Origin: Geodermatophilus sp. DSM 44513
GTDB lineage: Bacteria > Actinomycetota > Actinomycetes > Mycobacteriales > Geodermatophilaceae
Assembly: GCF_032460525.1 (NCBI RefSeq)
Contig: NZ_CP135963.1
Coordinates: forward strand, 868,001-932,000
Length of the DNA stretch: 64,000 nt
Direction of reading: 5' to 3'
Below, piece after piece: positions 32,744 through 41,796 of this stretch; the stretch's first letter is position 1, and each line of letters starts with the position of its first letter. A program made the position numbers and the translations under genes. Under the pieces are notes generated by a model, which searched no databases, had not been told where the DNA came from, and was given only the letters and a program-made list of their open reading frames with translations.

Positions 32744-33794
32744 GCTGGTCGGGGTGGTCCAGGGGTGCCGCGGCGTAGGCGCGCAGCTTCTCCAGGGAGT
32801 GCAGGCTCTCGATCGACCGGATGGTGCCCGAGCGCGACCGCATGACCAGCGACTGCGTGGTGCACCCACCGGACCGGTACTGCACGCCGCGCAGCAGCTC
32901 GCCGTCGGTGATGCCGGTGGCCACGAAGAAGACGTCGCCGCGCACCAGGTCGTCGATGTGCAGCACCCGGTCGAGGTCGTGGCCGGCGTCGATGGCCTTC
33001 TGCCGCTCCTCGTCGTCCTTGGGCCACAGCCGGCCCTGCAGCGCACCGCCCATGCACTTGAGCGCGCAGGCGGTGATGATGCCCTCCGGCGTGCCGCCGA
33101 TGCCCATGAGCATGTCGACGCCGGTGCCCTCCCGGGCGGCGGCGATCGCGCCGGCCACGTCGCCGTCGGTGATGAACTTGATCCGCGCGCCGGCCTCCCG
33201 CACCTCGTGCACCAGCTGCTCGTGCCGGGGCCGGTCGAGGATGCAGACGGTGACGTCGCCGGGGGAGCTGTGCTTGGCCCGGGCCACCCGGCGGATGTTC
33301 TCCGCGACCGGCGCGGTGATGTCGACGACGTCGGCCGCGGCCGGGCCGACGGCGATCTTCTCCATGTAGAAGACCGCCGACGGGTCGTACATGGCCCCGC
33401 GGTCGGCCACCGCCATGACCGCGATCGCGTTGGACATGCCCTTGGCCATCAACGTGGTGCCGTCGACGGGGTCGACGGCGACGTCGCACTCCGGCCCCCG
33501 CCCGTCGCCGACCTGCTCGCCGTTGTAGAGCATCGGCGCCTGGTCCTTCTCGCCCTCGCCGATCACGACGACGCCGCGCATGCTCACCGTGCCGATGAGG
33601 GCGCGCATCGCGTCGACGGCGGCACCGTCACCGCCGTTCTTGTCCCCGCGGCCGACCCAGCGCCCGGCGGCCATGGCACCGGCCTCGGTGACGCGGACCA
33701 GCTCGAGGGCCAGGTTGCGGTCCGGCCGGGGCCGGTCGGGCCGCAGACCGCTCCCGCCGTGGGTCACGGAGCCTTCGGGCACGGGAAGGGACAC
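32736..33794 (-). CDS. glpX: Fructose-1,6-bisphosphatase class II (GlpX)
   Basis: Hydrolyses fructose 1,6-bisphosphate in gluconeogenesis; metal-dependent. The 352-residue protein has [38 protein letters not shown], the [13 protein letters not shown] metal-site motif (about residue 105-117) and [20 protein letters not shown]. The start is GTG 33794. It lies divergent to the DUF4245 gene with a 106-base spacer, as in mycobacteria (Rv1099c/Rv1100). Confidence 0.97.
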   Translation of the reverse strand: MSLPVPEGSVTHGGSGLRPDRPRPDRNLALELVRVTEAGAMAAGRWVGRGDKNGGDGAAVDAMRALIGTVSMRGVVVIGEGEKDQAPMLYNGEQVGDGRGPECDVAVDPVDGTTLMAKGMSNAIAVMAVADRGAMYDPSAVFYMEKIAVGPAAADVVDITAPVAENIRRVARAKHSSPGDVTVCILDRPRHEQLVHEVREAGARIKFITDGDVAGAIAAAREGTGVDMLMGIGGTPEGIITACALKCMGGALQGRLWPKDDEERQKAIDAGHDLDRVLHIDDLVRGDVFFVATGITDGELLRGVQYRSGGCTTQSLVMRSRSGTIRSIESLHSLEKLRAYAAAPLDHPDQLS

Positions 33795-33900
33795 GCGGAC
33801 CTCCTGTTCAGGGACCCCCTCCGGTGCCCGGGGACGCCGGGGAGGGGGCCGCGACCGTCGGACGGGCGGTCGGCGCGGTGAGTCCTGTCATCCTAGGGGG

Positions 33901-34494
33901 GTGAGCTCCACCGGCCCGACGCCTCAGCCGCCCCCGCCGGCACCCTCCCCGGCCGTCGAGCGGGCCAACCGGATGAGCGCGGCGAACATGCTGCGCTCGA
34001 TGGTCCCGCTGGTGGTGATCTGCCTGGCGCTGGTGGGATGGATGACCTTCCAGCAGTCCGGCGTGGACTCCGTCCGCGAGGTCGACCCGGCCAGCACCGT
34101 GCAGCTGGCCGCCGCCCGCGCGGACTACCCGGTCGTCGCGCCCGCGGACCTGCCGGAGGGGTACCGCCCGACCAGCGCGCGCACCGACGCCGGTGGCGCG
34201 CAGGCCGGTGACCCGGTCACCCTGGAGATCGGCTACCTCACCCCGTCGGCGGAGTACGCCGGGTTCGTCGTCAGCGACGACGCCCGCGACGACGCCGTCG
34301 ACGGGGTGCTCGGCGGCGCGCAGGACGGCGGGACCGTCGACGTCGGCGGACAGGCCTGGACCCGCGCGACGACGCAGCGCGGCGAGACCGTGCTGTCCCG
34401 CGCGGCCGACGGGGTCACCGTGCTGGTCACCGGCTCCGCGACGGACGAGGAGCTGGCGACCGTCGCGGCGGCGGTGCGGCCCTACTCCGGCTGA
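33901..34494 (+). CDS. DUF4245 membrane-anchored protein (Rv1100-like)
   Basis: A 197-residue protein with a Pro-rich cytoplasmic start, one membrane helix (MLRSMVPLVVICLALVGWMTF, about residues 31-51) and an external domain with YPVVAPADLPEGYRPTSAR, EIGYLTPSAEYAGFVVSDD and ATTQRGETVLSRAADGVTVLVTGSATDEEL. This matches the DUF4245 family seen next to glpX in actinobacteria. Function unknown. Its end overlaps xseB on the other strand by 13 bases. Confidence 0.88.
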   Translation: MSSTGPTPQPPPPAPSPAVERANRMSAANMLRSMVPLVVICLALVGWMTFQQSGVDSVREVDPASTVQLAAARADYPVVAPADLPEGYRPTSARTDAGGAQAGDPVTLEIGYLTPSAEYAGFVVSDDARDDAVDGVLGGAQDGGTVDVGGQAWTRATTQRGETVLSRAADGVTVLVTGSATDEELATVAAAVRPYSG

Positions 34495-34694
34495 TCGCCC
34501 GCGGCGGCCAGGCGTTCCCGGGCGCGGTCCAGCCAGTGCCGGCACAGCTCGGCCAGCTGCTCCCCGCGCTCCCACAGGCCCAGGGACTCCTCGAGGGTCA
34601 GCCCGCCGGCCTCCAGCCGCCGGACGACGTCGGCCAGCTCCTCGCGGGCCTGCTCGTAGGTGGTGGTCGGCTGGTCGTCGGGGGTCTGGCTCAC
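34482..34694 (-). CDS. xseB: Exodeoxyribonuclease VII small subunit
   Basis: The 70-residue helical protein (TYEQAREELADVVRRLEAGGLTLEESLGLWERGEQLAELCRHWLDRARERLA) is a typical XseB, which binds XseA to form the single-strand-specific nuclease ExoVII. It lies 76 bases after xseA on the same strand. Confidence 0.95.
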   Translation of the reverse strand: MSQTPDDQPTTTYEQAREELADVVRRLEAGGLTLEESLGLWERGEQLAELCRHWLDRARERLAAAGDQPE

Positions 34695-34770
34695 GATGCC
34701 CTCGGTTCGCTCCCGCGGAACGCTCCGCTCCTCGCTCGTTCCTCGCTGCGATGCTCACGTCCCTGTCCGC

Positions 34771-35991
34771 TCACGGCTGCCCATCCTCCCTGGCCACCCG
34801 CACCGGCAGCCGGCCGCCGGCCACCCGCACCGCCAGCCGCTCGTCGTCGGCGACCTCGGCGGGGTCGCGCACCAGGGACCCGTCGGCCCGCTGGACGACG
34901 GCGTAGCCGCGCTGCAGCGTCGCGGCGGGGGAGAGCGCGGCCACCCGGGCGCGGGCGTGCTCGAGGTCGCGCTCGGCCCCCTCCAGCCGGTGCACCAGGG
35001 AGCGCCGCGCGCGGGTGCGCAGCTGACCGACGTCCTCGGCCCGGCCGTGCAGCAGCCGCTGCGGGTCGGCCAGCACCGGCCGGCTCCGCACGCCCTCGAG
35101 CCACCGCTGCTGCTGGTCCAGCCGGGCGGCGACCAGGTGCCGGGCCCGGGCGCGCAGCCCGTCGACCAGCCGGCGCTGCTCGCCGATCTCGGGCACCACC
35201 CGGTGCGCGGCGTCGGTGGGCGTGGCGGCCCGCACGTCGGCGGCGTGGTCGACCAGGGTGGTGTCGGTCTCGTGGCCGACGGCGGTGACCACCGGGGTGC
35301 GGCAGGCGGCGACCGCACGCACCAGGCCCTCGTCGGAGAAGGGCAGCAGGTCCTCCACCGAGCCGCCGCCGCGGGCGACGACGATGACCTGGACCTCCGG
35401 GTCGCGGTCCAGCCGCTGCAGGGCCTCGATCACCGACGCGGCGGCGTTGGCCCCCTGCACCAGGCTGTGCTGGACGGCGAAGCGCACCGCGGGCCAGCGC
35501 CGGCGGGCGGTGACCAGCACGTCACGCTCGGCGGCGGAGTCCCTGCCGGTCACCAGGCCGACGACGGCCGGCGCGAACGGCAGTGGCCGCTTGCGGGCGG
35601 CGTCGAACAGACCCTCGGCGGCCAGCAGGCGGCGGATCCGCTCGATGCGGGCCAGCAGCTCGCCGAGGCCGACGGCGCGGATCTCGGTGGCCCGCAGCGA
35701 GAACGAGCCGCGGGCGACGTAGTAGTCCGGCCGCGCCCGCACGACCACGCGGGCACCCTCGGCGAGCTCCAGGCCGGGGCGGTCGGCGACGTCCCGGGCG
35801 CAGGTGATCGGTACCGACAGGTCGGCGGCCGGGTCGCGCAGGGTGAGGAACACCGTCGCCGCGCCCCGCCGGGACAGCTGGGCGACCTGCCCCTCCACCC
35901 ACACCTCACCCAACCGGCCGATCCACTCGGCGACCTTGCGGGCCACCGTGCGCACCGGCCAGGGCGCCTCGGGAGAGGAGGGAGCGGTCAC
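34771..35991 (-). CDS. xseA: Exodeoxyribonuclease VII large subunit
   Basis: The 406-residue catalytic subunit. It has the N-terminal OB fold ([41 protein letters not shown]), the catalytic domain ([95 protein letters not shown]) and a C-terminal coiled coil ending near [15 protein letters not shown]. All motifs are present. A cluster of dispersed repeats lies just upstream (36041-36147). Confidence 0.96.
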   Translation of the reverse strand: MTAPSSPEAPWPVRTVARKVAEWIGRLGEVWVEGQVAQLSRRGAATVFLTLRDPAADLSVPITCARDVADRPGLELAEGARVVVRARPDYYVARGSFSLRATEIRAVGLGELLARIERIRRLLAAEGLFDAARKRPLPFAPAVVGLVTGRDSAAERDVLVTARRRWPAVRFAVQHSLVQGANAAASVIEALQRLDRDPEVQVIVVARGGGSVEDLLPFSDEGLVRAVAACRTPVVTAVGHETDTTLVDHAADVRAATPTDAAHRVVPEIGEQRRLVDGLRARARHLVAARLDQQQRWLEGVRSRPVLADPQRLLHGRAEDVGQLRTRARRSLVHRLEGAERDLEHARARVAALSPAATLQRGYAVVQRADGSLVRDPAEVADDERLAVRVAGGRLPVRVAREDGQP

Positions 35992-36040
35992 CGCCCGAGC
36001 GTGTCAGACGGCACCGACGCCCCGGGTGGCGAGGCGGATG

Positions 36041-36087
36041 GCCTCGTTCCGGGTCCCGCCCCGAGCGGGCGAGGGGTGGGGAGGACG
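36041..36087. repeat. Degenerate copy of the dispersed inverted-repeat element
   Basis: GGGTCCCGCC, then GAGCGGGCGAG and GGTGGGGAGGAC, in the same order as the full element, which follows in tandem at 36090. One outer stem arm is eroded. Confidence 0.6.
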
Positions 36088-36089
36088 GC

Positions 36090-36147
36090 GGCCCTCCTGC
36101 AGGGTCCCGCCGCGAGCTAGCGAGTGGCGGGGGGCAGGAGGGTCCTC
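36090..36147. repeat. Dispersed inverted-repeat element, copy C
   Basis: Begins two bases after the stop codon of the acidic Rv1109c-like gene on its coding strand. Outer stem GCCCTCCTGC / GCAGGAGGGT, the same as copy B; loop GCGAGCTAGCGAGT. Confidence 0.88.
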
Positions 36148-36149
36148 TT

Positions 36150-37760
36150 TCAGGCGCCGCGCGGAGCCAGCGGGCTGGACTCGACCGCCTGGCGCTCCAG
36201 CTTCTCCAGCCGGTTGCGCAGCATCCGCAGGTAGGGCTCCCGGGCCCGGGTGGCCTCCTCGTAGGTGACCAGGTCCTGCACCGTGGAGAGCTGGTAGCCG
36301 CGCAGCCGGCCGCGCAGCTGGGCGATGGTGAAGTCGTCGTAGCCGTCGATCGGCGCGTCGGCGGCCGCCGGGCCGCCGTCGGCGTCCGCGGCGTCCTCCC
36401 CGGCGGTGGCGGACCCGGTGGCCGCGGCCACGTCACTGCCGCTCTCGTCGGTGGCGACCCCGTCGCCGGGTGCGGTGTCGGAGCCCGTGGGTTCGGCGGC
36501 GGCCTCGTCGGCCGACGTGTCCTCCTCCGCGCCCATCTGCTCCTCGACCTGGGCGCCCGCGGCGGTGACCAGTTCCTCGCCGCTGCCGGTGGCGTCGCGG
36601 TCGTCGGCGGCCGGGGTGTCGTCGGTGGAGGGCCGGGTGTCCGCGTCGCTGGCGCCGCTGCCCGCCGCCTCGTCGACCTCGGTGTCCCGCCAGTCGGCCT
36701 GCGCGGGCTCGCCCGGGGTGTCCTCGGCGGCGTCCTCGGGAGCGGCGACGCCCTCGTCGGTGACGGTGCCCTCGACGGTGGCGATCCGCCCGTCGGGGGT
36801 GAGCACGTCGACGTCGGTCGCCACGTCCGGACTCACGTCGTTGGCCGCGTCGGCGTCCCCGAGCAGGAGGTCGGTGTCCGGCGTCCCGGCGTCCGGGGCG
36901 TCGGCGCCCACGTCGGGGCCGCCGGCCTCCTCGCCGACGGGCGAGCCGCCGGGGTCGCTGGGCGCCGGGGCCTCGGTCGCGTCCGGGGTCCCGGCGTCCG
37001 GGGCGTCGGCGCCCACGTCGGGGCCGCCGGCCTCCTCGCCCACCGGCGAGCCACCGGGGTCCATGGGGGCGGGGGGCTGGGTCCCCAGCTGCTCGGGCGC
37101 CGTCGCCTCGGCGCCCCCGGCGTCGGTGTCCTGCAGGGACGGCAGCGGGGCCGTCGGGCTCTCGGCGATCTCGTCGGTGTCGACGACGCCGCTGCCGCCC
37201 GCCGGGGCGTGGTCGGGCACGGCGTCGGCCTCCAGCAGCGCGGTCTCCAGCGCGTCCTCGGTGGACAGGCCCGGCTCGGCGCGGTCCAGGTCCAGCCCAG
37301 CGACGGCGACCTCGTCGGTGATGTCGGCGAGGGCCTCGACGACCTCCTCGGGCGACGGCTCGGCGGGCAGGCCGGACAGCTCGTCGTCCACCAGGGCGGC
37401 GGCCTCCTCGGCCACCTCCTCGTCGTCGACCGCCACGGCGGCCCGGTCGAAGGGGGTCTCCCGGTCGAAGCCCGGGGCGCGGTCGAAGGCGGAGGTGCGA
37501 CCGGCGGACGGCTCGGGCAGCTCCTCGTCGAAGGTCGCCATGCCCGGCTCGGCCTCACCGCGCAGGCCGGTGAGCACCTCGTCGCCGCGGGCGACGAGAC
37601 CCGCATAGTGCTGCTGCACCCGCATCGTGGCCTGCATGGCCAGCCCGATCACGCGGAAGGGCAGGCCGGTCAGGGTCCGCGGCAGGGCGACGGCGTCGTC
37701 CAGGACGGTGGCGGCCAGGCCCACGGCGGCGCGGACGGACGAGGGGATCTCACGCGACAT
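36150..37760 (-). CDS. Acidic lipid-droplet-associated-like protein (Rv1109c position)
   Basis: A 536-residue protein with three parts. Residues 1-70 are conserved-looking and amphipathic ([64 protein letters not shown]). Residues about 70-470 are acidic low complexity (Asp, Glu, Ala, Pro, Gly, Thr). The last 65 residues are a helical SAP/Rho-N-like end ([52 protein letters not shown]). Its place between xseA and ispH matches Rv1109c, annotated as lipid-droplet-associated. The middle holds a two-copy 105-bp tandem duplication. Function here unknown. Confidence 0.75.
   Translation of the reverse strand: MSREIPSSVRAAVGLAATVLDDAVALPRTLTGLPFRVIGLAMQATMRVQQHYAGLVARGDEVLTGLRGEAEPGMATFDEELPEPSAGRTSAFDRAPGFDRETPFDRAAVAVDDEEVAEEAAALVDDELSGLPAEPSPEEVVEALADITDEVAVAGLDLDRAEPGLSTEDALETALLEADAVPDHAPAGGSGVVDTDEIAESPTAPLPSLQDTDAGGAEATAPEQLGTQPPAPMDPGGSPVGEEAGGPDVGADAPDAGTPDATEAPAPSDPGGSPVGEEAGGPDVGADAPDAGTPDTDLLLGDADAANDVSPDVATDVDVLTPDGRIATVEGTVTDEGVAAPEDAAEDTPGEPAQADWRDTEVDEAAGSGASDADTRPSTDDTPAADDRDATGSGEELVTAAGAQVEEQMGAEEDTSADEAAAEPTGSDTAPGDGVATDESGSDVAAATGSATAGEDAADADGGPAAADAPIDGYDDFTIAQLRGRLRGYQLSTVQDLVTYEEATRAREPYLRMLRNRLEKLERQAVESSPLAPRGA
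36876..37066. repeat. Two-copy tandem repeat, 105-bp period, inside the acidic protein
   Basis: Units start at 36876 and 36981 and encode near-identical stretches containing [20 protein letters not shown]. The 35-residue period keeps the frame. Near identity at DNA level suggests a recent duplication. Confidence 0.85.
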
Positions 37761-37847
37761 GGCCCCACCCTGCCCCGAAACGCCGCGCCCGACACCCGCG
37801 CCCTGGCGAAGGACACACCGATGGTGGTAGAGGTCTCGCCCGGTGGG

Positions 37848-37883
37848 TGGGCCCTCGCGCAGGGTCCGGGTGTGAGCCTGCGG
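37848..37883. repeat. Degenerate copy of the dispersed element upstream of ispH
   Basis: GGGCCCTCGCGCAGGGTC and GAGCCTGCGGACACC match the first half of the element; the G-rich second arm is lost. Confidence 0.5.
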
Positions 37884-37895
37884 ACACCGGCTCCT

Positions 37896-37954
37896 GGCCT
37901 CCGTGCAGGGTCCTGCTGCGAGCTCGCGAGTGGCGGGGGACACGGAGGTCCTTC
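37896..37954. repeat. Dispersed inverted-repeat element, copy D
   Basis: Outer stem GGCCTCCGTG / CACGGAGGTCC, loop GCGAGCTCGCGAGT. It ends 15 bases before the ispH ATG, so it forms part of the ispH leader and could affect its expression. The 37761-37969 gap between divergent genes otherwise shows only copy D' and no clear promoter. Confidence 0.85.
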
Positions 37955-37969
37955 CAATACCATGGGGGC

Positions 37970-38941
37970 ATGGCTGATCACCGCGGACGCGTCCTGCTGG
38001 CCGACCCCCGGGGGTACTGCGCCGGCGTCGACCGGGCGGTGGTGGCCGTCGAGCGCGCCCTGGAGATCCACGGTGCACCGGTGTACGTCCGCAAGCAGAT
38101 CGTCCACAACAAGCACGTGGTGGCCACCCTCGAGCGGCGCGGGGCGGTCTTCGTCGACGAGACCGACGAGGTGCCCGAGGGTTCGGTCGTCGTCTTCAGC
38201 GCGCACGGCGTCTCCCCGGCCGTGCACGAGGAGGCGGCCGCCCGCCAGTTGCGGACGATCGACGCCACCTGCCCGTTGGTGACCAAGGTGCACCAGGAGG
38301 CCCGGCGGTTCGCCCGCGACGACTACGACATCCTGCTCATCGGCCACCGCGGCCACGAGGAGGTCGAGGGCACCGCCGGCGAGGCCCCCGAGCGCATCCA
38401 GCTCGTCGACGGCGCCGACGACGTGGCCGCCGTGCAGGTCCGTGACCCGGACCGGGTCGTGTGGCTGTCCCAGACCACCCTGTCGGTCGACGAGACGCTG
38501 GCGACGGTGGACCAGCTGAAGACCCGCTTCCCCGGGCTGCAGTCCCCGCCGAGCGACGACATCTGCTACGCCACCCAGAACCGCCAGCAGGCCGTCAAGC
38601 AGATGGCCGCCGAGTGCGACCTGGTGGTGGTCGTGGGCTCGACCAACTCGTCGAACTCCGTCCGGCTGGTCGAGGTCGCACTGGAGGCCGGCGCCCGCGC
38701 CGCGCACCTGGTCGACTTCGCCAGCGAGATCGACCCCGCCTGGCTCAAGGCGGTCGGCACCGTCGGCGTCACCAGCGGCGCGTCGGTGCCCGAGGTGCTG
38801 GTCGGCGAGGTCCTGGACTGGCTGGCCGAGCGCGGGTACGCCGACGTGGAGACGGTCAAGGCCGCCGAGGAGCGCCTGGTGTTCGCGCTGCCGCGGGAGT
38901 TGCGCACGGACCGGTCCCGGCCGGCCGGCGACCCCGCGTGA
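37970..38941 (+). CDS. ispH: 4-hydroxy-3-methylbut-2-enyl diphosphate reductase (IspH/LytB)
   Basis: Last step of the MEP isoprenoid pathway; an iron-sulfur enzyme giving IPP and DMAPP. The 323-residue protein holds the three cluster cysteines (GYCAGVDRA, Cys17; [11 protein letters not shown], Cys101; [11 protein letters not shown], Cys199), [27 protein letters not shown] and [16 protein letters not shown] start at ATG 37970 with GGGGG just upstream; an ATG at 37962 is in another frame. It follows the order Rv1109c-Rv1110 of mycobacteria. Confidence 0.97.
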   Translation: MADHRGRVLLADPRGYCAGVDRAVVAVERALEIHGAPVYVRKQIVHNKHVVATLERRGAVFVDETDEVPEGSVVVFSAHGVSPAVHEEAAARQLRTIDATCPLVTKVHQEARRFARDDYDILLIGHRGHEEVEGTAGEAPERIQLVDGADDVAAVQVRDPDRVVWLSQTTLSVDETLATVDQLKTRFPGLQSPPSDDICYATQNRQQAVKQMAAECDLVVVVGSTNSSNSVRLVEVALEAGARAAHLVDFASEIDPAWLKAVGTVGVTSGASVPEVLVGEVLDWLAERGYADVETVKAAEERLVFALPRELRTDRSRPAGDPA

Positions 38942-38954
38942 CAGCACCCGCCGC

Positions 38955-39070
38955 GGCCTTCCTGCAGGGTCCCGCCGCGAGCGTCGGACGGCCCCCTCGT
39001 CGGGTCCCGCCGCGAGCTCGTGAGTGGCGGGGAGCGAGGGGGTCCTTCGCGGGGGGCAGGGAGGTCCTTC
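38955..39070. repeat. Dispersed element, outer copy E, split by another copy
   Basis: The left arm (38955-38987, CCTTCCTGCAGGGTCCCGCC then GCGAGCG) and right arm (39049-39070, GCGGGGGGCAGGGAGGTCC then TTC) form one element interrupted by a complete second element. It begins two bases after the DUF6542 gene stop codon on its coding strand and lies between convergent ends. Confidence 0.8.
38990..39048. repeat. Dispersed element, inner copy nested in copy E
   Basis: A complete 59-nt unit: outer stem GGCCCCCTCG / CGAGGGGGTCC, inner GTCCCGCC and GGCGGGG arms, loop GCGAGCTCGTGAGT. Its ends coincide with the break in the outer copy. Confidence 0.82.
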
Positions 39071-39071
39071 G

Positions 39072-39860
39072 TCAGCGCCGGGCGGCCCAGCGGACGAGCC
39101 CGACCACCGCGGCCGCGGCGGTGGCGATCGCCATGGCGGGGAAGCCGCGGATGAGCAGCGTGGCCACCGAGGCCAGGTTCAGCGACGCCGACGGCGCCAG
39201 CGCGGTGTTCAGCACGGCCACGACCACGTAGACCAGCGGCGGGGCGACCAGTGTGGTGAGCAGGTCCCGGCGGCGCACCACGGCCGCGGCCGCGGCACTG
39301 GTCAGGGTGAGCAGCGCCAGCGTCCCCGGGCCGAGGCCGGTGCTGATCCAGGACTCGACGGCCGCGCCGGCCAGGGTGACCAGGAAGACGGCCAGGACGG
39401 CGACCGCGCCGCGCAGCCGGCTGCCGCGCTCGGCCGCCTCCCGACCGGCCGGCCGGAGGGCCCCGGAGGGCCGGGGGGTGCGGGCGTCGGGCTCGTCGCG
39501 GTCGCGTGCGGTCCGGAGGTGGTCCTCGTGCAGCCGCCGGCGGTCGGCCGCGGGCGGCACCGGGGGCGTGCCGCGTCCGGCGTCCCGGGCGGGCGGCGCG
39601 GCCCGCTCGAGGGGGACGCGGGGGTTCCCGGGGGCCGGCCGGCCGTCCCGGGCGCGCGCCACGTCCCGGCCGCGCGCGGCGCGGCCGGTGTCCTCGGGGA
39701 AGGGCGGCAGGTCGGCCGACCGCATCCGCGGCGGCGGCGGCGGGACCGGCGGGCGCCCGATCCGTGAGACGGCGTCGGCGGGCCCGGGGCGGGCACCGGG
39801 GCGCCGGTCGGACCGCACCCCGGGCTCACGCCAGGTGCTGGCGCTGTTCACCGTGGCCAT
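39072..39860 (-). CDS. DUF6542 membrane protein (Rv1111c position)
   Basis: A 262-residue protein. Residues 1-145 are a disordered Arg/Pro/Gly/Asp-rich region. Residues about 150-262 hold four hydrophobic segments (GAVAVLAVFLVTLAGAAVESWI; LGPGTLALLTLTSAAAAAVV; TLVAPPLVYVVVAVLNTAL; FPAMAIATAAAAVVGLVRW), the DUF6542 arrangement. Start is ATG 39860. Position after ispH equals Rv1111c. Function unknown. The 206 bases upstream contain no gene or clear signal. Confidence 0.8.
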   Translation of the reverse strand: MATVNSASTWREPGVRSDRRPGARPGPADAVSRIGRPPVPPPPPRMRSADLPPFPEDTGRAARGRDVARARDGRPAPGNPRVPLERAAPPARDAGRGTPPVPPAADRRRLHEDHLRTARDRDEPDARTPRPSGALRPAGREAAERGSRLRGAVAVLAVFLVTLAGAAVESWISTGLGPGTLALLTLTSAAAAAVVRRRDLLTTLVAPPLVYVVVAVLNTALAPSASLNLASVATLLIRGFPAMAIATAAAAVVGLVRWAARR

Positions 39861-40066
39861 GGTGGCCCTCCCGTCCCCTCGTGGCGACCCCGCCGGAGGT
39901 CGCCGCGTCCGAGGGGCAACGGTAGCGACGGCCGGGGCGCCCGCAGGGCAGGACGGCGCCGGTGCGTGCTGTGCAGAAGTGCCAAAGCGCGACCCGGGAC
40001 GCGCGCCACGGCGGGGACGGCGGGGCGGGTGTGACGGGGCGGCACCGGAGCGGCGCCCGGTGCGGG

Positions 40067-41173
40067 TCAGCCGCTGGTGCCGTCGCGCTCCACCGCCGGG
40101 GGCCGAGGGGCAGCCGCCGGCGGGGAGAGCTCGGGGGGCCGGGGCAGCTCGGCCGGGCGCAGCGTGCGCACCGTCGCCTCGACCGGCTCGGGCGTGGGCA
40201 CCGGTGACTCCGCGACCCCCAGGTCGTCGAACCGGCGGGCGGCGACCAGCACCGAGCTCTCGTAGGAGCCGACCGTCTCGTTGAAGCGGGTCAGCGTCGA
40301 GGACAGCGCCGACCCCAGCCGGGTGAGGTGCCCGGACAGCGTGCTGAGCCGGGCGTGCAGCCGGCGGCCCACCTCGAGCACCTGGTCGGCGTCGCGGGCC
40401 AGCCGCTCCTGCCGCCAGGAGTGGGCGACGGTGCGCAGCAGCGCGAGCAGCGTGCTGGGGGTGGCCAGCACGACGTCGCGGGCGAACCCGTGCTCCAGCA
40501 GGCCGGGCTCGGCCTCCAGCGCGGTGGTGAGGAACCCGTCGGAGGGCACGAACAGCACGGTGAACGGTGCTGCCGGGCGGAACGCGGTGGGGTAGCGGCG
40601 GGCGGCGAGGGCGTCGACGTGGGTGCGCAGCTGGCGGGCGTGCGCGGCCACCCGCTCCGCGCGCACGCCGGCGTCCTCGGCCTGCACCGCCTCGATGTAG
40701 CCGGTGAACGGCACCTTGGCGTCGACCACCACCTGCCGGCCGTCGGACAGGGTCACCACGAGGTCCGGGCGCACCCCCGCGCCGGCGTCGTTGGTGCCGG
40801 AGGGCTGCTCGACGAAGTCGCAGTGCTCCAGCAGCCCGGCGACCTCGACCACCCGGCGCAGCTGCACCTCGCCCCAGCGGCCGCGCACGTGCGGGGTGCG
40901 CAGCGCGGTCACCAGCGCGGCGGTCTCCTGCCGGAGCATCGCCGAGGTCTGCCCGACAGTGCCCATCTGCTCGCGCAGCTCGCCGTGTGCGGTGGCGCGG
41001 TCCCGCTCGATGCCGGCCAGCAGCCGGTGCAGGTGGTCCAGCGACTCGTGCACCGGCTCCAGGCCCTCGTCGGCCGGCCGGGTGCGGGCGACCAGCGCGA
41101 CGACGCCGAGGGTGACCGCGGTGGCCAGCAGCGCGCCGAGGACGAGGCCGGTGAGCAGCGAGACGGCGTCCAC
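40067..41173 (-). CDS. rmuC: RmuC-family DNA recombination protein
   Basis: RmuC proteins limit DNA rearrangements and are thought to be nucleases. The 368-residue protein has an N-terminal membrane helix (SLLTGLVLGALLATAVTLGVVALV), a coiled coil, and the RmuC domain (VRGRWGEVQLRRVVEVAGLLEHCDF; GVRPDLVVTLSDGRQVVVDAKVPFTGYIEA, with the Asp/Lys nuclease-fold residues; FVPSDGFLTTALE; DVVLATPSTLLALLRTVAHSWRQE), then a Pro-rich tail. GTG 41173. It lies between the DUF6542 gene and the repair genes. Confidence 0.92.
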   Translation of the reverse strand: MDAVSLLTGLVLGALLATAVTLGVVALVARTRPADEGLEPVHESLDHLHRLLAGIERDRATAHGELREQMGTVGQTSAMLRQETAALVTALRTPHVRGRWGEVQLRRVVEVAGLLEHCDFVEQPSGTNDAGAGVRPDLVVTLSDGRQVVVDAKVPFTGYIEAVQAEDAGVRAERVAAHARQLRTHVDALAARRYPTAFRPAAPFTVLFVPSDGFLTTALEAEPGLLEHGFARDVVLATPSTLLALLRTVAHSWRQERLARDADQVLEVGRRLHARLSTLSGHLTRLGSALSSTLTRFNETVGSYESSVLVAARRFDDLGVAESPVPTPEPVEATVRTLRPAELPRPPELSPPAAAPRPPAVERDGTSG

Positions 41174-41187
41174 ACGCAGAGGGTGCC

Positions 41188-41796
41188 TCAGGGGAGAGAC
41201 GATCCTGCGGATGGCGCGACCAGCGGTCGGCCCCCGTGCAGGGGCCCACCGCGAGCATGCGAGTGGTGGGGGGCACGGGGGTCCTTCTCGGGGGCGTGCG
41301 CCGCCTCGTGGTCGAGCAGCCAGCGCTTGACCGGCGTCCCCCAGCGGAAGCCGCCCAGGCCGCCGTCGGAGCCGAGCACCCGGTGGCAGGGGACGAACAG
41401 CGCCGCGGCGTTGCGGGCGCAGGCGTTGGCCGCCGCGCGCACCGCCGCCGGCCGGCCGCAGCGCGCGGCGAAGGCGGCGTAGGTGTCCGGCGTGCCGGCC
41501 GGGACGGTGCGCAGGACCTGCCAGGCGTCCTCGAGGAAGGGCCCGGAGCGCTGGCGCACCGGCACGCCGTCGACGGCGGACACGTCCCCGGCGACGAACG
41601 CGGCGACCGCGTCGAGCACGGGCAGGTGCCCGGCCGGCTGCACCTCCGCCGGGCGCAGCGAGCGGTGGACGACGGGCAGCAGCTCGCCGACGTCGGCGGT
41701 CCAGCCGCTGGCGAGCACGGTGCCGTCCGGGTCGACGACCACGGTGAACGGTCCTGGCGGCGTGTCCAGGGTGGCGGTGCGGGCGGGTGCGGTCAC
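41188..41796 (-). CDS. ogt: Methylated-DNA-protein cysteine methyltransferase with repeat-encoded tail
   Basis: Removes alkyl groups from O6-alkylguanine by transfer to its own cysteine. The 202-residue protein has the catalytic LFVPCHRVLGSDGGLGGFRWG (Cys137) and the helix-turn-helix region (GTPDTYAAFAARCGRPAAVRAAANACARN). The family ends near residue 168; residues about 171-190 are encoded by a dispersed inverted repeat (41229-41287), giving a non-native tail. The GTG at 41796 overlaps the ada-alkA stop (GTGA), so the two repair genes are coupled. Confidence 0.92.
   Translation of the reverse strand: MTAPARTATLDTPPGPFTVVVDPDGTVLASGWTADVGELLPVVHRSLRPAEVQPAGHLPVLDAVAAFVAGDVSAVDGVPVRQRSGPFLEDAWQVLRTVPAGTPDTYAAFAARCGRPAAVRAAANACARNAAALFVPCHRVLGSDGGLGGFRWGTPVKRWLLDHEAAHAPEKDPRAPHHSHARGGPLHGGRPLVAPSAGSSLP
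41229..41287. repeat. Dispersed inverted-repeat element, copy F, inside the ogt reading frame
   Basis: Outer stem GGCCCCCGTGC / GCACGGGGGTCC, loop GCGAGCATGCGAGT. Here the element follows the conserved ogt sequence without a stop codon, so it is translated. Confidence 0.88.

Noticed and set aside
34695..34770. A small gene between xseA and xseB
   Set aside because: The 76-base spacer has repeated CTCGCTCGTTCCTCGC-like text but no start with a ribosome-binding site.
39861..40066. A hidden gene or RNA between the DUF6542 gene and rmuC
   Set aside because: No coding frame with recognisable sequence or strong hairpin was seen in the 206 bases.
36041..41287. Spaced repeats as a CRISPR array
   Set aside because: Repeat units are inverted repeats of 57-59 nt scattered over 35 kb, with no regular spacers and no cas genes.
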